A DNA stretch of 47,860 nucleotides, taken from NCBI GenBank assembly GCA_030057915.1, contig JASGUC010000032.1, forward strand, positions 1 through 47,860, written 5' to 3'. Below, piece after piece: positions 15,702 through 23,367 of the stretch (within the stretch, counting starts at the first letter, position 1; each line of letters starts with the position of its first letter). Both the position numbers and the translations under genes were made by a program. The DNA comes from Pseudomonadota bacterium. Lineage in GTDB: Bacteria > Desulfobacterota > Syntrophia > Syntrophales > UBA8958. The notes under the pieces were generated by a model that had not been told where the DNA came from, ran no database searches, and worked only from the letters and a program-made list of their open reading frames with translations.

Positions 15702-16469
15702 CTATCTTTGCAGCAGGAGGCGCAGGAAAAGCTCCCCGCCTCCGAGGATGTAGGCGACGGCGGCCAGCGACAGGAAAGGCCCGAAGGGGAGGGCGTATTT
15801 CATGTCCCTGCCTTTGGCGACCATGAGGGCGACCCCCACCGCCCCCGCCGCGAGGGCGCTGACCAGGACGATGAACGGCAGCGATTTCCAGCCCAGGAAG
15901 GCCCCGATCATGGCCAGAAGCTTGATGTCGCCCCCCCCCATCCCCTCCATTTTCCTGATGAAGGCGTAGGCGACGGCGACGAGATACAGGAGGCCGCCGC
16001 CGATGAGGAGCCCCCACAGGGCCTCCATAAACGGCAATCCCATGACCGTCACGGCGAGGATCAGGCCCAGGGGAATCCCCGGGAGGGTGACGACGTCCGG
16101 GATGATCTGGTGGTCCAGGTCGATGAAGGTGATGACAAGAAGGGCGGAGACGAAGGCGAAGGCGGCGGGAAACTGCCAGGAAAAACCATATTTCCAGAAG
16201 AGGAACAGGGCCAGAATGGCGCTCGCTCCCTCCACAAGGGGATAGCGCCGGGAGATGGACGCCCCGCAGTCCCGGCAGCGACCTTTCAGGAGGGCGTAGC
16301 TCAAGAGGGGGATATTGTCATAAACGCGAATGGCGTGACCGCAGGCCGGGCAGGAGGAGGGGGGGGCCAACAGCGAGCCTCCCGCCGGCAGGCGGTGGAT
16401 GCATACATTCAGAAAGCTCCCCACGGCCCCGCCAAAGGCGGCGATCAGAACGTCCATCCACCAGGTCAT
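15702..16469 (-). CDS. pilD: Prepilin peptidase / N-methyltransferase
   Basis: This 255-residue bifunctional enzyme cuts the prepilin leader and methylates the new N-terminus. The N-terminal methyltransferase lobe has FGGAVGSFLNVCIHRLP and two CxxC pairs (Cys40/Cys43 and Cys65/Cys68). The peptidase part has the aspartate motifs ITFIDLDHQIIPD (near 117-125) and GMGGGDIK (Asp181). Several membrane helices are evident. It ends 24 bases from the convergent glycosyltransferase gene. It is well separated from the minor prepilin operon by a 133-bp mobile-type repeat, so it may have its own promoter. No other prepilin peptidase is present in the window. Confidence 0.95.
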   Translation of the reverse strand: MTWWMDVLIAAFGGAVGSFLNVCIHRLPAGGSLLAPPSSCPACGHAIRVYDNIPLLSYALLKGRCRDCGASISRRYPLVEGASAILALFLFWKYGFSWQFPAAFAFVSALLVITFIDLDHQIIPDVVTLPGIPLGLILAVTVMGLPFMEALWGLLIGGGLLYLVAVAYAFIRKMEGMGGGDIKLLAMIGAFLGWKSLPFIVLVSALAAGAVGVALMVAKGRDMKYALPFGPFLSLAAVAYILGGGELFLRLLLQR

Positions 16470-16766
16470 GGCCTGCCGTGCCCTCCGCCGTGATCTCTAG
16501 CGAGTCCTTCGATATGAGACCTTTGAAAAACTGTCTCACACGTCATGCCGGGCTCGACCCGGCATCCAGAAAATAGCTGAAAACACTGGATTCCCGCTTT
16601 CGCGGGAATGGCAATATTGAGGCCGGAACGGAGTTTTTCAAAGGTCTCGATATGCCCCTCGCCGCGCCCTCCCTGGCGTTTTTCGTTGCCCACTCCGCCA
16701 CGCCCTCCCTGGGGTCCTCCCATACGCCCTCCATCCCACCCCGCGATTTGCCCCGCACCGGGGCGG
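16470..16766. other. Intergenic region between prepilin peptidase and PilX-like gene
   Basis: No gene is seen. Most of it is the 133-bp MITE (16516-16648). The remainder contains two CGCCCTCCCTGG repeats near 16665 and 16708. No clear terminator for the upstream minus-strand gene was found. Confidence 0.7.
16516..16648. mobile_element. 133-bp MITE with 17-bp terminal inverted repeats and 5-bp target duplication
   Basis: The element starts GAGACCTTTGAAAAACT (16516-16532) and ends with its exact reverse complement AGTTTTTCAAAGGTCTC (16632-16648). The identical pentamer GATAT flanks both sides (16511-16515 and 16649-16653), as expected of a target-site duplication. Inside are two smaller palindromes of REP type (ATGCCGGGCTCGACCCGGCAT and ATTCCCGCTTTCGCGGGAAT cores). 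It has no coding capacity, so it would need a transposase supplied elsewhere. Confidence 0.85.
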
Positions 16767-19016
16767 CTATTGCTGGATTGGTGGCAGGAACCCGGAGCTG
16801 GACTTGATAAACAACTGGATGCCAAAATCATCGTAATAGGTGTTGGTGGCCTTGTCGGACATGGTCATCAGCGAGATGCTGTCGCCGCTGAAGTTGGCCG
16901 GTGTGCTCGTGTCGTCCCAGGTGCCCGTCACCAGGTCTCCCGTCTCGATGATGGCTTCGGGCTGGCTTGTGGATGTGACGGCGGAAACCCCCGTATTGTA
17001 GTCCGTCCACTGGACCAGGGTTACAAAGTCGTTGGCGGCGGCGAGGTCGGTGAGGTCGTCCGGCGGCCAGTTAAAGCTTCCCCGGGGATTGGCCAGGCGG
17101 TTGTTGTCCGTTTCGATGGCGTTGGCCGTCCCTTGGGTAGTTGGCCTGGTATAGTAAACCCGGATGAAATTGCGCTTGGTCGCGTTCAGGGGGCCGGCTG
17201 CCGTTGCCCGTTGCGCGCCCCCGACAAAAAGGCCTTCACCTGCGACAAAGGCGTTGCCCTTGATGGAGGACAACACGAAGGTCCCCTGGGCAGTGCGTGT
17301 GGCCCAGGTGCCTCCCGTGAGGATGGGGGTCATGATTACCCGGGCGCTTTTCGTGCCGTCTGAATTCGTGATCGTGTCGCCACTTTTGATGGGGACGCCG
17401 ACGCCGGTCAGGCCGCCTCCCCCGGTGAAGGCCAGGGTGCATCCCTCCGCCACCCGGACCATGAGGGTTGACCAGTTGACGAGCCGCCACGCTTTGGAAC
17501 TGCTCGTGTAGGTGACGATCCCGTCCGCTGTCGTGAGGGTTCTATAGGCCAGCCATTTATTCCCCGTCGCCGTCCGCTGCCACAGGACGATGGCGGGGAG
17601 GCCATAGCGGTTTTGCGTCCCGGTACCCAGGAATCCCAGCGATGTTGCCTCTTCGAGGTTTCGGAAGAGCCCCGGGTTGGAGAAAAGTGGGCCGGCCGCG
17701 GCGTCCGAGGCATAACCCGGGATGAGATCACTGGGAAGGTCGTTGGGGGCGCCCCAATCGGAGCAAATCCATAAAATACACGACTTGATCTGTCGCGGCT
17801 TGAGGAACGAGACGCCATAGGTATAAAAATCCGTTCCGTCCGCGTTGTTTCTACTCCGGAAGCCCATCCCCGCCATAAAGTTGGGCTGATCGTTGCGCGC
17901 CTTGACCTGGAGGTCGTAGGTGAGGAATCCCTGGGCATCCATCCAGGATTGGGCGAGGTTCGCTTCGGTGCCGCCATAATTGAAAAAGGACAGGGCGAGG
18001 TTTCCCAGGTTGGTCCCGGAGGTGGCCGAATTTACCTTCAGGGCATTGCCGCCGTCAACCGCCTGGATGCCGTGGGTTCCCCCGCCGCCTCCCGTCGGCG
18101 CCTGCCAATTGCTCATGGTGTCGAAGGTATCGTGGTGTTGCACCTTTCGCATCTCGGCATCGCCGGACATCCAGCCGATGGGGATGTTGTAGATCACCTG
18201 CCGGTTGTAAGTGCCGAAGGAACCCGTCGAATCCAGACGGAGATACTTGTCGAGGACGACGGTGGCACTGGCACCGACCGCCAGATTGGTCCAGGTCCGG
18301 CTCGAGTCAACGAGGTCAACCCCCTGGAGGGTGTTGCCGTTCCTCTTTTGGTAGGTATAAACCGTCGGGTTGGTGTCGATCCGAAAGTTGCCGTTGATGA
18401 GGGGGAAAGCGCCCGTGCCGGTGCCGGAAAGCGTGAGATTGCCCCCTTTGGTCACGGTTTGCGCCGCGCTGGGAAGGGCCGCGGAATACACAACCGTTCC
18501 CGATGCGATCGCCGGCCAGTCCGTGGCGGCCACAAAGGTAAATGATTTGGCGCCGCTGGTCGCGCCACTGACGCCTGTATATGGATACCGCACGTTATTG
18601 ATCCAGAGATTGCCCGAGGAAAGGGCGAGGGAAGATTCCAACTGCCCATGAACCTTGACAGTCAAGTTCTTGCCGGAGACGGAGGTAGCGGTGAACCAGT
18701 AGGGATAGACCTTCAACTTGAACGATCCGTCGTTATCCGCCAGATTGAAGACCTTGTCGTCCAGCGCCGACAGAACCGCGAGCCGGTTCGCATCCGTGCT
18801 TTCGTTCAGATACCGGCAGGCGGCGTAGCGGAATCCCGATTCGGCGAGAAAGTAGGCCCGCTGACCGCCGGCATGAGCGGTCTGGGTCAAGGTGGAGGAG
18901 GAATAAAGGGCCACCATCCCGGCGCCCACGATGGCGATGGCCGTCATGGCAATGATCAGCCCGAGCAGGATGCTTCCTTTCCCGGGGGATGGGAGCGGGA
19001 AAGACCGCGCTCTCAT
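16767..19016 (-). CDS. Large PilX-like minor pilin / pilus tip protein
   Basis: The protein has 749 residues. The N-terminus (KGSILLGLIIAMTAIAIVGAGMVALYSSSTLTQ) resembles PilX-type minor pilins: a pilin-like helix after a basic leader but with no canonical G-FTLxE site. AGGQRAYFLAESGFRYA follows, a typical PilX motif. The remaining 680 or so residues are a large Ser/Thr/Gly/Asn-rich, beta-type extracellular region with few cysteines, much longer than standard PilX. It contains a concanavalin-like-sounding segment (SNWQAPTGGGG to GGNALKVNS), but I do not recognise a named domain with confidence. AAGGAGG sits just upstream of the ATG, which overlaps the stop of the preceding PilW-like gene. It is a candidate tip adhesin, by inference from size and position. 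Confidence 0.75.
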   Translation of the reverse strand: MRARSFPLPSPGKGSILLGLIIAMTAIAIVGAGMVALYSSSTLTQTAHAGGQRAYFLAESGFRYAACRYLNESTDANRLAVLSALDDKVFNLADNDGSFKLKVYPYWFTATSVSGKNLTVKVHGQLESSLALSSGNLWINNVRYPYTGVSGATSGAKSFTFVAATDWPAIASGTVVYSAALPSAAQTVTKGGNLTLSGTGTGAFPLINGNFRIDTNPTVYTYQKRNGNTLQGVDLVDSSRTWTNLAVGASATVVLDKYLRLDSTGSFGTYNRQVIYNIPIGWMSGDAEMRKVQHHDTFDTMSNWQAPTGGGGGTHGIQAVDGGNALKVNSATSGTNLGNLALSFFNYGGTEANLAQSWMDAQGFLTYDLQVKARNDQPNFMAGMGFRSRNNADGTDFYTYGVSFLKPRQIKSCILWICSDWGAPNDLPSDLIPGYASDAAAGPLFSNPGLFRNLEEATSLGFLGTGTQNRYGLPAIVLWQRTATGNKWLAYRTLTTADGIVTYTSSSKAWRLVNWSTLMVRVAEGCTLAFTGGGGLTGVGVPIKSGDTITNSDGTKSARVIMTPILTGGTWATRTAQGTFVLSSIKGNAFVAGEGLFVGGAQRATAAGPLNATKRNFIRVYYTRPTTQGTANAIETDNNRLANPRGSFNWPPDDLTDLAAANDFVTLVQWTDYNTGVSAVTSTSQPEAIIETGDLVTGTWDDTSTPANFSGDSISLMTMSDKATNTYYDDFGIQLFIKSSSGFLPPIQQ

Positions 19017-19891
19017 GGCGACCTCCTTTTAAAATGCCCGATGCCTCCCAGGATAAGGGCAAGAGCGGGCAGAAAGATAAACCCCGCCGGGGCGTATAGG
19101 GCCATGAAGGCCAGGCCGATGAAGGGAAGCAGGAGGAGCCGCACGACGCCCGCGGCGTTGGGATGGGATCGCAGCCAGTTGGCTGCCGGCTCGCCGTGGT
19201 AGTAGTAGGCCCGGGTCAGCATACTGCCTCCCCACCAGGTCAACAGATAACGGTCCCGGAAAATTCTCAATATATTCACCCAGGGGTGGTTTGGCCCGCC
19301 ATAGGCCGCCGTGGCCACGAAGCATCTCATACTTGGCGGCGCCCCTGGGGGAGGCGTTGCCGGGGGGGCGGCGCCGCCGATATTCTTGTTGTTCCGCGGT
19401 GCGATCCGACTGGCGAAATGGAGCATGCCTCCCTCGGGGTGGTTCAATTGGAGGTCGATATCGATGGCGGCAAGGCGTTGGAAGTCGTTGGAAAGCGGCC
19501 ATGTGGAAGAGGAAGTGGGAGGATCTCCCGACCAGTAGGTAATGGAGAAGCTCTGGACGTTTTCGATCAGGATGTCTCCCGCGGAAAGAGGGCCGCCGGA
19601 GGCATTGATCTTGAGTTTGCCGCTGTCCAGACCGAGGGTGCGATTCCCCGCGATATGGGCGATGCTCAGCGTCGAGGCAGTGCCGGCGGCGGTCATGCTC
19701 TGCATCTCTATGATTTCCCGGCCCAGGCGGGCCATGGCCAGCTCCGCCTGCTGGCTGAGCCGGGTGTTGTCCTTGACGGTCAGGAAGCCACTGGTCGCCT
19801 GAAGGAGGAATGTTCCCCCCAGGACCGTCATTACCGCCACCAGCACGAGGGCGATCACCATCTCGATGAGTGTGAAGCCGGAGTCGCTCAT
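19013..19891 (-). CDS. PilW-like minor prepilin fused to a CFI-box C-terminal domain
   Basis: The protein has 292 residues. The start MSDSG-FTLIEMVIALVLVAVMTVLGG is a class III prepilin N-terminus with Glu at +5. A pilin-like beta domain follows (LSQQAELAMARLGREIIEM, typical of PilW/PulJ), then a Pro-rich linker. Residues 190-292 form a different module: CFVATAAYGG, HPWVNILRIFRDRYLL, HPNAAGVVRLLLLPFIGLAF and two hydrophobic helices ending in HFKRRSP. This matches what databases call the CFI-box C-terminal domain, of unknown function and normally on other secreted proteins. ATG 19891 is chosen because the longer frame upstream is translation of a dispersed repeat. A pilin with C-terminal membrane helices is unusual. 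Confidence 0.78.
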   Translation of the reverse strand: MSDSGFTLIEMVIALVLVAVMTVLGGTFLLQATSGFLTVKDNTRLSQQAELAMARLGREIIEMQSMTAAGTASTLSIAHIAGNRTLGLDSGKLKINASGGPLSAGDILIENVQSFSITYWSGDPPTSSSTWPLSNDFQRLAAIDIDLQLNHPEGGMLHFASRIAPRNNKNIGGAAPPATPPPGAPPSMRCFVATAAYGGPNHPWVNILRIFRDRYLLTWWGGSMLTRAYYYHGEPAANWLRSHPNAAGVVRLLLLPFIGLAFMALYAPAGFIFLPALALILGGIGHFKRRSP

Positions 19892-20021
19892 GATTAGGAT
19901 TTCTCGTCGCTCGCGCTCCTCGAAACGGCGTTTTTCAAAGGTCTCATACTTCTTTCGAAACGTCATGAGACGATGCCCCTCTAAATTTAAAAATGCGTTT
20001 ATAACCCCGCAACGATAATAT

Positions 20022-20056
20022 AAGGTCCAAGGTCTAAAGTCCAAGGTCCAAGGTCC
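20022..20056. repeat. Heptamer tandem repeat AAGGTCC x5
   Basis: Five consecutive 7-base units read AAGGTCC, AAGGTCT, AAAGTCC, AAGGTCC, AAGGTCC. A second, shorter array of three units lies at 20119-20139. The arrays are noncoding and have no known role here. Confidence 0.85.
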
Positions 20057-20329
20057 GATGAGAGCTTTGAATAACCGCCATTTTGGTCATTTCGCCATTT
20101 TTGTCATTTCGACAGAAGAAGGTCCAAAGTCCAAAGTCCAATTTGTCATTTCGACCGAAGGGAGAAATCTTTCAAAGGGAGAAATCCATGTCCAGAATGC
20201 CATGAGGGATCTTAGGATTTCTCAGTCGCTTCGCTCCTTCGAAATGACATCTGGGTAGGCTCGCGCTCCTTCGAAACGGCGTTTTTCAAAGGTCTCATAT
20301 TGAGACGACGAAGTAAAAGGCTCCAGCGG

Positions 20330-20418
20330 CAAGGCGCGCAAATCCCGAGGAATGAGGCGTACTCGCACGTACGCCGCGGTGACGAGGGATGGAGCGCTTT
20401 TGCCGCATATGGACCTTT
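20330..20418 (+). repeat. Dispersed hairpin repeat (GTACGCC family), copy 2
   Basis: This is the uninterrupted copy of the element also found at 10460. The core GAGGCGTAC, a six-base loop, then GTACGCCGC forms a stable hairpin. The right end reads on into CACGATGTCGCC at 20419, matching TTACGATGTCGTC at 10672. I recall similar sequences being widespread between genes in related GC-rich genomes, but this could not be checked. Confidence 0.75.
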
Positions 20419-20438
20419 CACGATGTCGCCATCGTTGC

Positions 20439-20864
20439 CTACATGCCGAACAAAGCGGTCAGGTTCTGACCCTGATAGCTAATCGTTATCTTTTGCATCT
20501 TTCCGTTTGCGTCCTCCTGTTCCGTCGCCGGATTCCCGGTGGTGAAGGAGATGCGGCGATTGACGACCACGGAATACTTGCCGTAACTGTTGTCCTGGTT
20601 CGAACCCGCTGGGCCGACCCTCGAGACCAGGGTTGACAGCGGCGATGCATCCGCTATCTGGAGGCGCTTGTAATCGGCGGTGATGTTTTCCATGACCTGG
20701 ACAAGTTGCTGTTGTTGCTGGACCGAAACCACCACCATTGAACTCCGGGTCAGGTTCGTCCCAATGTAGGGGATGAGCATGGAACCCACGATCGCCGCTA
20801 TGATCAGGGTGATGATGATCTCCAGAAGCGTGAATCCCCGGTTGTCAGACTTTTGCCTGTTCAT
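20439..20864 (-). CDS. Minor type IV prepilin
   Basis: The 141-residue prepilin has leader MNRQKSDNRG and N-terminus FTLLEIIITLIIAAIVGSMLIPYIG with Glu at +5. It continues with a Gln-rich helix (VQQQQQLVQVMENITADY) and a small globular domain ending in SYQGQNLTALFGM. It is too short and diverged to assign to a specific minor pilin class. ATG 20864 overlaps the stop of the preceding GspH/FimT-like gene, so both are translated from one transcript. Minor pilins of this kind prime pilus assembly. Confidence 0.85.
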   Translation of the reverse strand: MNRQKSDNRGFTLLEIIITLIIAAIVGSMLIPYIGTNLTRSSMVVVSVQQQQQLVQVMENITADYKRLQIADASPLSTLVSRVGPAGSNQDNSYGKYSVVVNRRISFTTGNPATEQEDANGKMQKITISYQGQNLTALFGM

Positions 20865-21361
20865 GGAATATATCCCGTGTTGGGCGTGATCTGGATCGAT
20901 TCGCTGACGTCTCCCTTGGTTACCGTCAAAGTCCGGGTTCCCGATTGCGCCGTGACGGCCTGGGCATCGGTATGGGGGGTCCCCCAGGAGTTGAAGGAGA
21001 CAATCCCTGAGCCCAGGTTGGAAATGGTTATTCCCTGGCCGGAGAGATCGACGGGATTGGAATCCGCCCCGGCAATCTGGACCTGCACCCCCGTATTGCC
21101 GTCCTTGAACATCGCATATCTGCTGCCGTCGATAAAGTGAATTCCCCAGACCACGCTGGAATTCATGGCCTGGGACTGGGCGTGCCGGAGGTGGCTCTTG
21201 ATGACCTCCGCCTGGGATTTTGCTCTGTACTCATCCGTCGAGATGGAGCCGGCAAACAACACGGCGGCAACCACGCCCATAATCAACAGGACGGCGATCA
21301 CTTCCAACAGAGTGAACCCGAAAGGGCCGTTTCTGCGACCCCGCCGCTGCTGGGTGTTCAT
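20861..21361 (-). CDS. GspH/FimT-like minor prepilin
   Basis: The 166-residue prepilin has a basic leader ending in PFG, then FTLLEVIAVLLIMGVVAAVLFAG with Glu at +5. The domain pattern matches GspH/FimT (AQAEVIKSHLRHAQSQAMNSSVVWGIHF, then SRYAMFKDG). GGGAGGG lies at a suitable distance before the ATG, and the gene is first in the minus-strand minor prepilin set. I saw no convincing promoter upstream. Confidence 0.85.
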   Translation of the reverse strand: MNTQQRRGRRNGPFGFTLLEVIAVLLIMGVVAAVLFAGSISTDEYRAKSQAEVIKSHLRHAQSQAMNSSVVWGIHFIDGSRYAMFKDGNTGVQVQIAGADSNPVDLSGQGITISNLGSGIVSFNSWGTPHTDAQAVTAQSGTRTLTVTKGDVSESIQITPNTGYIP

Positions 21362-21542
21362 GGCGTTTCCCTCCCCCCGCTCTGATAGTTTACCCCTCCT
21401 GCCTGATCGAGGAGCCGCCGGCCGGATCGATGAAGGTTTAAATGATTGATAAGGTATTGCTTTTCGGGAAAGAAATTCTAAGCCAACGTCAATGCCCTGT
21501 CAAGGGAAAATTGTCACCGGGGAAATCCTTCCGGGCAAAGAA

Positions 21543-21571
21543 GTTGACATTTCCCGACGACATCCTAACTT
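21543..21571 (+). repeat. 29-bp exact direct repeat, copy 1
   Basis: The segment beginning GTTGACATTTCCCGACGAC and ending CATCCTAACTT is identical, in the same orientation, to 23072-23100. The pair brackets the dipeptidase gene and its flanks. It contains a TTGACA hexamer, but no good -10 box follows. Confidence 0.9.
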
Positions 21572-21683
21572 GATGATCCCGTAAAAAGTCTGAATTTTTA
21601 AAAAGTGGCTTTTTAACTCAATGGAAAGATTGGGCTCGATTTTCAAAATTCGTCATTATTCGACCTTCAAGCAATTCCCGCGC

Positions 21684-21801
21684 AACGAATTGGATTCTTT
21701 AGATGCGTGTGTGATGGTTTTGGGCCGGTTTCATGGCGCGGACTCGACTTGCTTCTTTCTTATGCAGGCCCGCCGGTCGGCGGGCCGGGACGCTTTTTTG
21801 C
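21684..21801 (+). repeat. Dispersed repeat of about 115 bp, copy 2
   Basis: It matches 10561-10675 over its full length in the same orientation. It lies upstream of the minus-strand minor prepilin genes and runs directly into two tandem 35-bp units. Confidence 0.75.
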
Positions 21802-21869
21802 GAATTCATCTAACTTCTCCCACAGATTTTCCGTACGAATTCATCTAACTTCTCCCACGGATTTTCCGA
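21801..21869. repeat. Two tandem 35-bp units
   Basis: Both units begin CGAATTCATCTAACTTCTCC and continue CAC(A/G)GATTTTCCG. They differ at one position plus the last bases. They are noncoding, directly after the dispersed repeat. Confidence 0.9.
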
Positions 21870-21965
21870 GGGCGCCCCGCTGTTTCACGACCTTTGGGGG
21901 CGTCCCCGGGTAGGTGCGCCTGGACTAATAAAATCGGCCCCTTCTCGGGCCTTCCCGCGCCCCCG

Positions 21966-21995
21966 AAAAAAAGGGTATGCCGGCGCGCCGGCATA
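21966..21995 (-). terminator. Intrinsic terminator on the minus strand, downstream of vanX-like gene
   Basis: TATGCCGGCGCGCCGGCATA (21976-21995) is a perfect 20-bp palindrome. Read on the minus strand it is followed by CCC and seven Ts, the arrangement of an intrinsic terminator. It lies about 180 bases past the stop of the minus-strand dipeptidase gene. Confidence 0.65.
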
Positions 21996-22097
21996 GGTAA
22001 AGTACCTGAAATCATATGTGGAATCGACGACGGTCAAAAAGTTTTGCCTCCGGAAATCACCCCCCTATTTCCCCTGCGGGGCCCCCGCCTCCAAAGG

Positions 22098-22136
22098 TCT
22101 CTACTCGATTCGAAATCGAAATAGGTATCCGGGAAG
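22098..22136. repeat. Duplicate of the 3-prime end of the dipeptidase gene
   Basis: This 39-bp segment repeats 22170-22209 with only a one-base deletion. The latter contains the last codons and stop of the vanX-like gene. The copy is 72 bases downstream of the original and has no gene attached, suggesting a local tandem duplication of the gene end. Confidence 0.8.
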
Positions 22137-22172
22137 AGACGGGATGGGCGGGGGTCTCGAAAAGAGAAATCT

Positions 22173-22976
22173 CTACTCGATATCGAAATCGAAATAGGTA
22201 TCCGGGAAGGGCTCCTCCTTCAGGGTGAAGTGCCACCATTCCTTGTCGTAGTTGACGAAACCGTGTTTTTCCATGAGGGTCTGGAGGAGGGCGCGATGGA
22301 GCCGTTGTGTGGGGCCGAGGGTCCTGTTGAGGGTGTGTGCCCGGCTGTCGAAGCAGTCGAAACCGGTGCCCATGTCGATGCCGTTGTCGCCGAAGCGCTG
22401 CCCGTAGGGGCGATAACAGGCCCGGAGATTCTTGTGGGGCCGGTATGCCTCCTGGGGTTTGGCCGGCAGGGCGACGATGGTGAGGTCCACGGTGCTGCCT
22501 CTACTGTGGCCGGACTTCTTGGCGATGTAGCCATCCCGGAAGAGATTGCGCTTGTCCACCTGGGGGTAGAATTCGGCCTTTGTTTTGACGTCCTTGACGT
22601 CTGCGGCCCAGCGGACGAAATGATCCACCGCCTTCTGGGGGCGGTAGCAGTCGTAAATCTTGAGGCTCAGACCGAAATCGGCCAATTCCCCCTGGATCTT
22701 TCCCAGGGCCTGGGCCGCCGGGCGGGTCAGGTAACATTTGGGGGCGAGATAGCCGTCGATCCTGGCGCCCACGAAATTATGGGGGGTGTGATAACGGATG
22801 TCCAAGAGCACGTCGGGGATCACCTCCCGGATCTCCGTGAACTCCGGGGGGATGCCTTTTTCTGCGCCGCCGGCGCTGCCCGCCGCAAGGAGGGACAACA
22901 GACACCAGCCGATAAGAAAAGAATGCCACCGCCACGACGAACCTTTCGCCGGTTTTCCCTTTGCGATTCCGATCAT
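22173..22976 (-). CDS. VanX-type D-alanyl-D-alanine dipeptidase (M15 family), exported
   Basis: The protein has 267 residues. An N-terminal signal peptide (RWHSFLIGWCLLSLLAAGSAGGA) indicates export to the periplasm. The catalytic domain has the M15D zinc motif SGHSRGSTVDL, with His and Asp ligands, and the C-terminal EWWHF supplying the Glu base and third His. YDCYRPQKAV supplies the conserved Arg. The enzyme hydrolyses D-Ala-D-Ala. An exported form, without vanH/vanA neighbours, suggests cell-wall turnover or dipeptide scavenging (DdpX-like) and not vancomycin resistance. ATG 22976, after GGAAG, opens the signal peptide; the longer frame to 23021 is less likely. The gene is bracketed by 29-bp direct repeats. 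Confidence 0.9.
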   Translation of the reverse strand: MIGIAKGKPAKGSSWRWHSFLIGWCLLSLLAAGSAGGAEKGIPPEFTEIREVIPDVLLDIRYHTPHNFVGARIDGYLAPKCYLTRPAAQALGKIQGELADFGLSLKIYDCYRPQKAVDHFVRWAADVKDVKTKAEFYPQVDKRNLFRDGYIAKKSGHSRGSTVDLTIVALPAKPQEAYRPHKNLRACYRPYGQRFGDNGIDMGTGFDCFDSRAHTLNRTLGPTQRLHRALLQTLMEKHGFVNYDKEWWHFTLKEEPFPDTYFDFDIE

Positions 22977-23071
22977 GTCTTCCGCCTCCCCTGAGATTTC
23001 CAAGCCGAAGGACGATGACACATCGCACGGTCGATGGCAAGCCTTTTCCCGTGCCGTTTCTCTCCCCGGCC

Positions 23072-23100
23072 GTTGACATTTCCCGACGACATCCTAACTT
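23072..23100 (+). repeat. 29-bp exact direct repeat, copy 2
   Basis: Identical to 21543-21571 over 29 bases in the same orientation. It lies about 95 bases upstream of the dipeptidase start on its template side. Confidence 0.9.
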
Positions 23101-23145
23101 ACCTACGGGCCCTCGTCTTGTCCGCCGCCGCAACCTCTCCGGGCC

Positions 23146-23367
23146 AGGGGCGAGAGGCTAGGGGCGAAAGGCTATGGGCAATAGGCAAGGGGCAATAGGC
23201 AAGGGGCGAGAGGCAAGGGGCGAGAGGCAGGGGCAATAGGCTAGGGGCGAGAGGCAGGGGGCAATAGGCCAGGGGCAATAGGCTATGGGCGAGAGGCTAT
23301 GGGCGAGAGGTTATGGGCAATAGGCAAGGGGCGAGAGGCAGGGGCAATAGGCTAGGGGCGAGAGGCA
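23146..23367. repeat. Minisatellite of 16 units of 13-14 bp
   Basis: Sixteen tandem units alternate between two main forms, AGGGGCGAGAGGCA and AGGGGCAATAGGCT, with small variants. The alternation (GAGAGG versus AATAGG) is irregular, pointing to repeated duplication of short blocks. The array ends 17 bases before the start codon of the MsrA-MsrB gene and occupies the place of its ribosome site and leader. Confidence 0.95.

Larger units (their letters stand above)
19892..20438. other. 547-base repeat-filled gap between minor prepilin genes
   Basis: No gene is visible. The region holds two solo ends of the MITE family (19930-19945 and 20281-20296) inside a longer shared block GCTCGCGCTCCT-CGAAACGGC. 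It also holds two arrays of heptamers AAGGTCC/AAAGTCC (20022-20056 and 20119-20139) and a hairpin repeat of the GTACGCC family (20330-20418). It splits what would otherwise be one minor prepilin operon. Confidence 0.8.
21362..22172. other. 811-base intergenic region between minor prepilins and vanX-like gene
   Basis: No intact gene is visible. In order, it holds the first 29-bp direct repeat (21543-21571), the second copy of the 115-bp dispersed repeat (21684-21801), two tandem 35-bp units (21801-21869), and a minus-strand terminator at a 20-bp perfect palindrome (21976-21995). It ends with a 39-bp duplicate of the 3-prime end of the dipeptidase gene (22098-22136). Confidence 0.8.

Noticed and set aside
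19892..20044. N-terminal 51 codons of the long frame before the PilW-like prepilin
   Set aside because: They translate the dispersed repeat block, and a prepilin leader should be short, as it is from ATG 19891.
22173..22976. Vancomycin resistance determinant
   Set aside because: The product is exported and there are no vanH, vanA or vanRS neighbours. A wall-turnover or scavenging dipeptidase is more likely.
23146..23367. Possible CRISPR array
   Set aside because: The units are 13-14 bp and directly adjacent, with no unique spacers, and no cas genes are near. It is a minisatellite.
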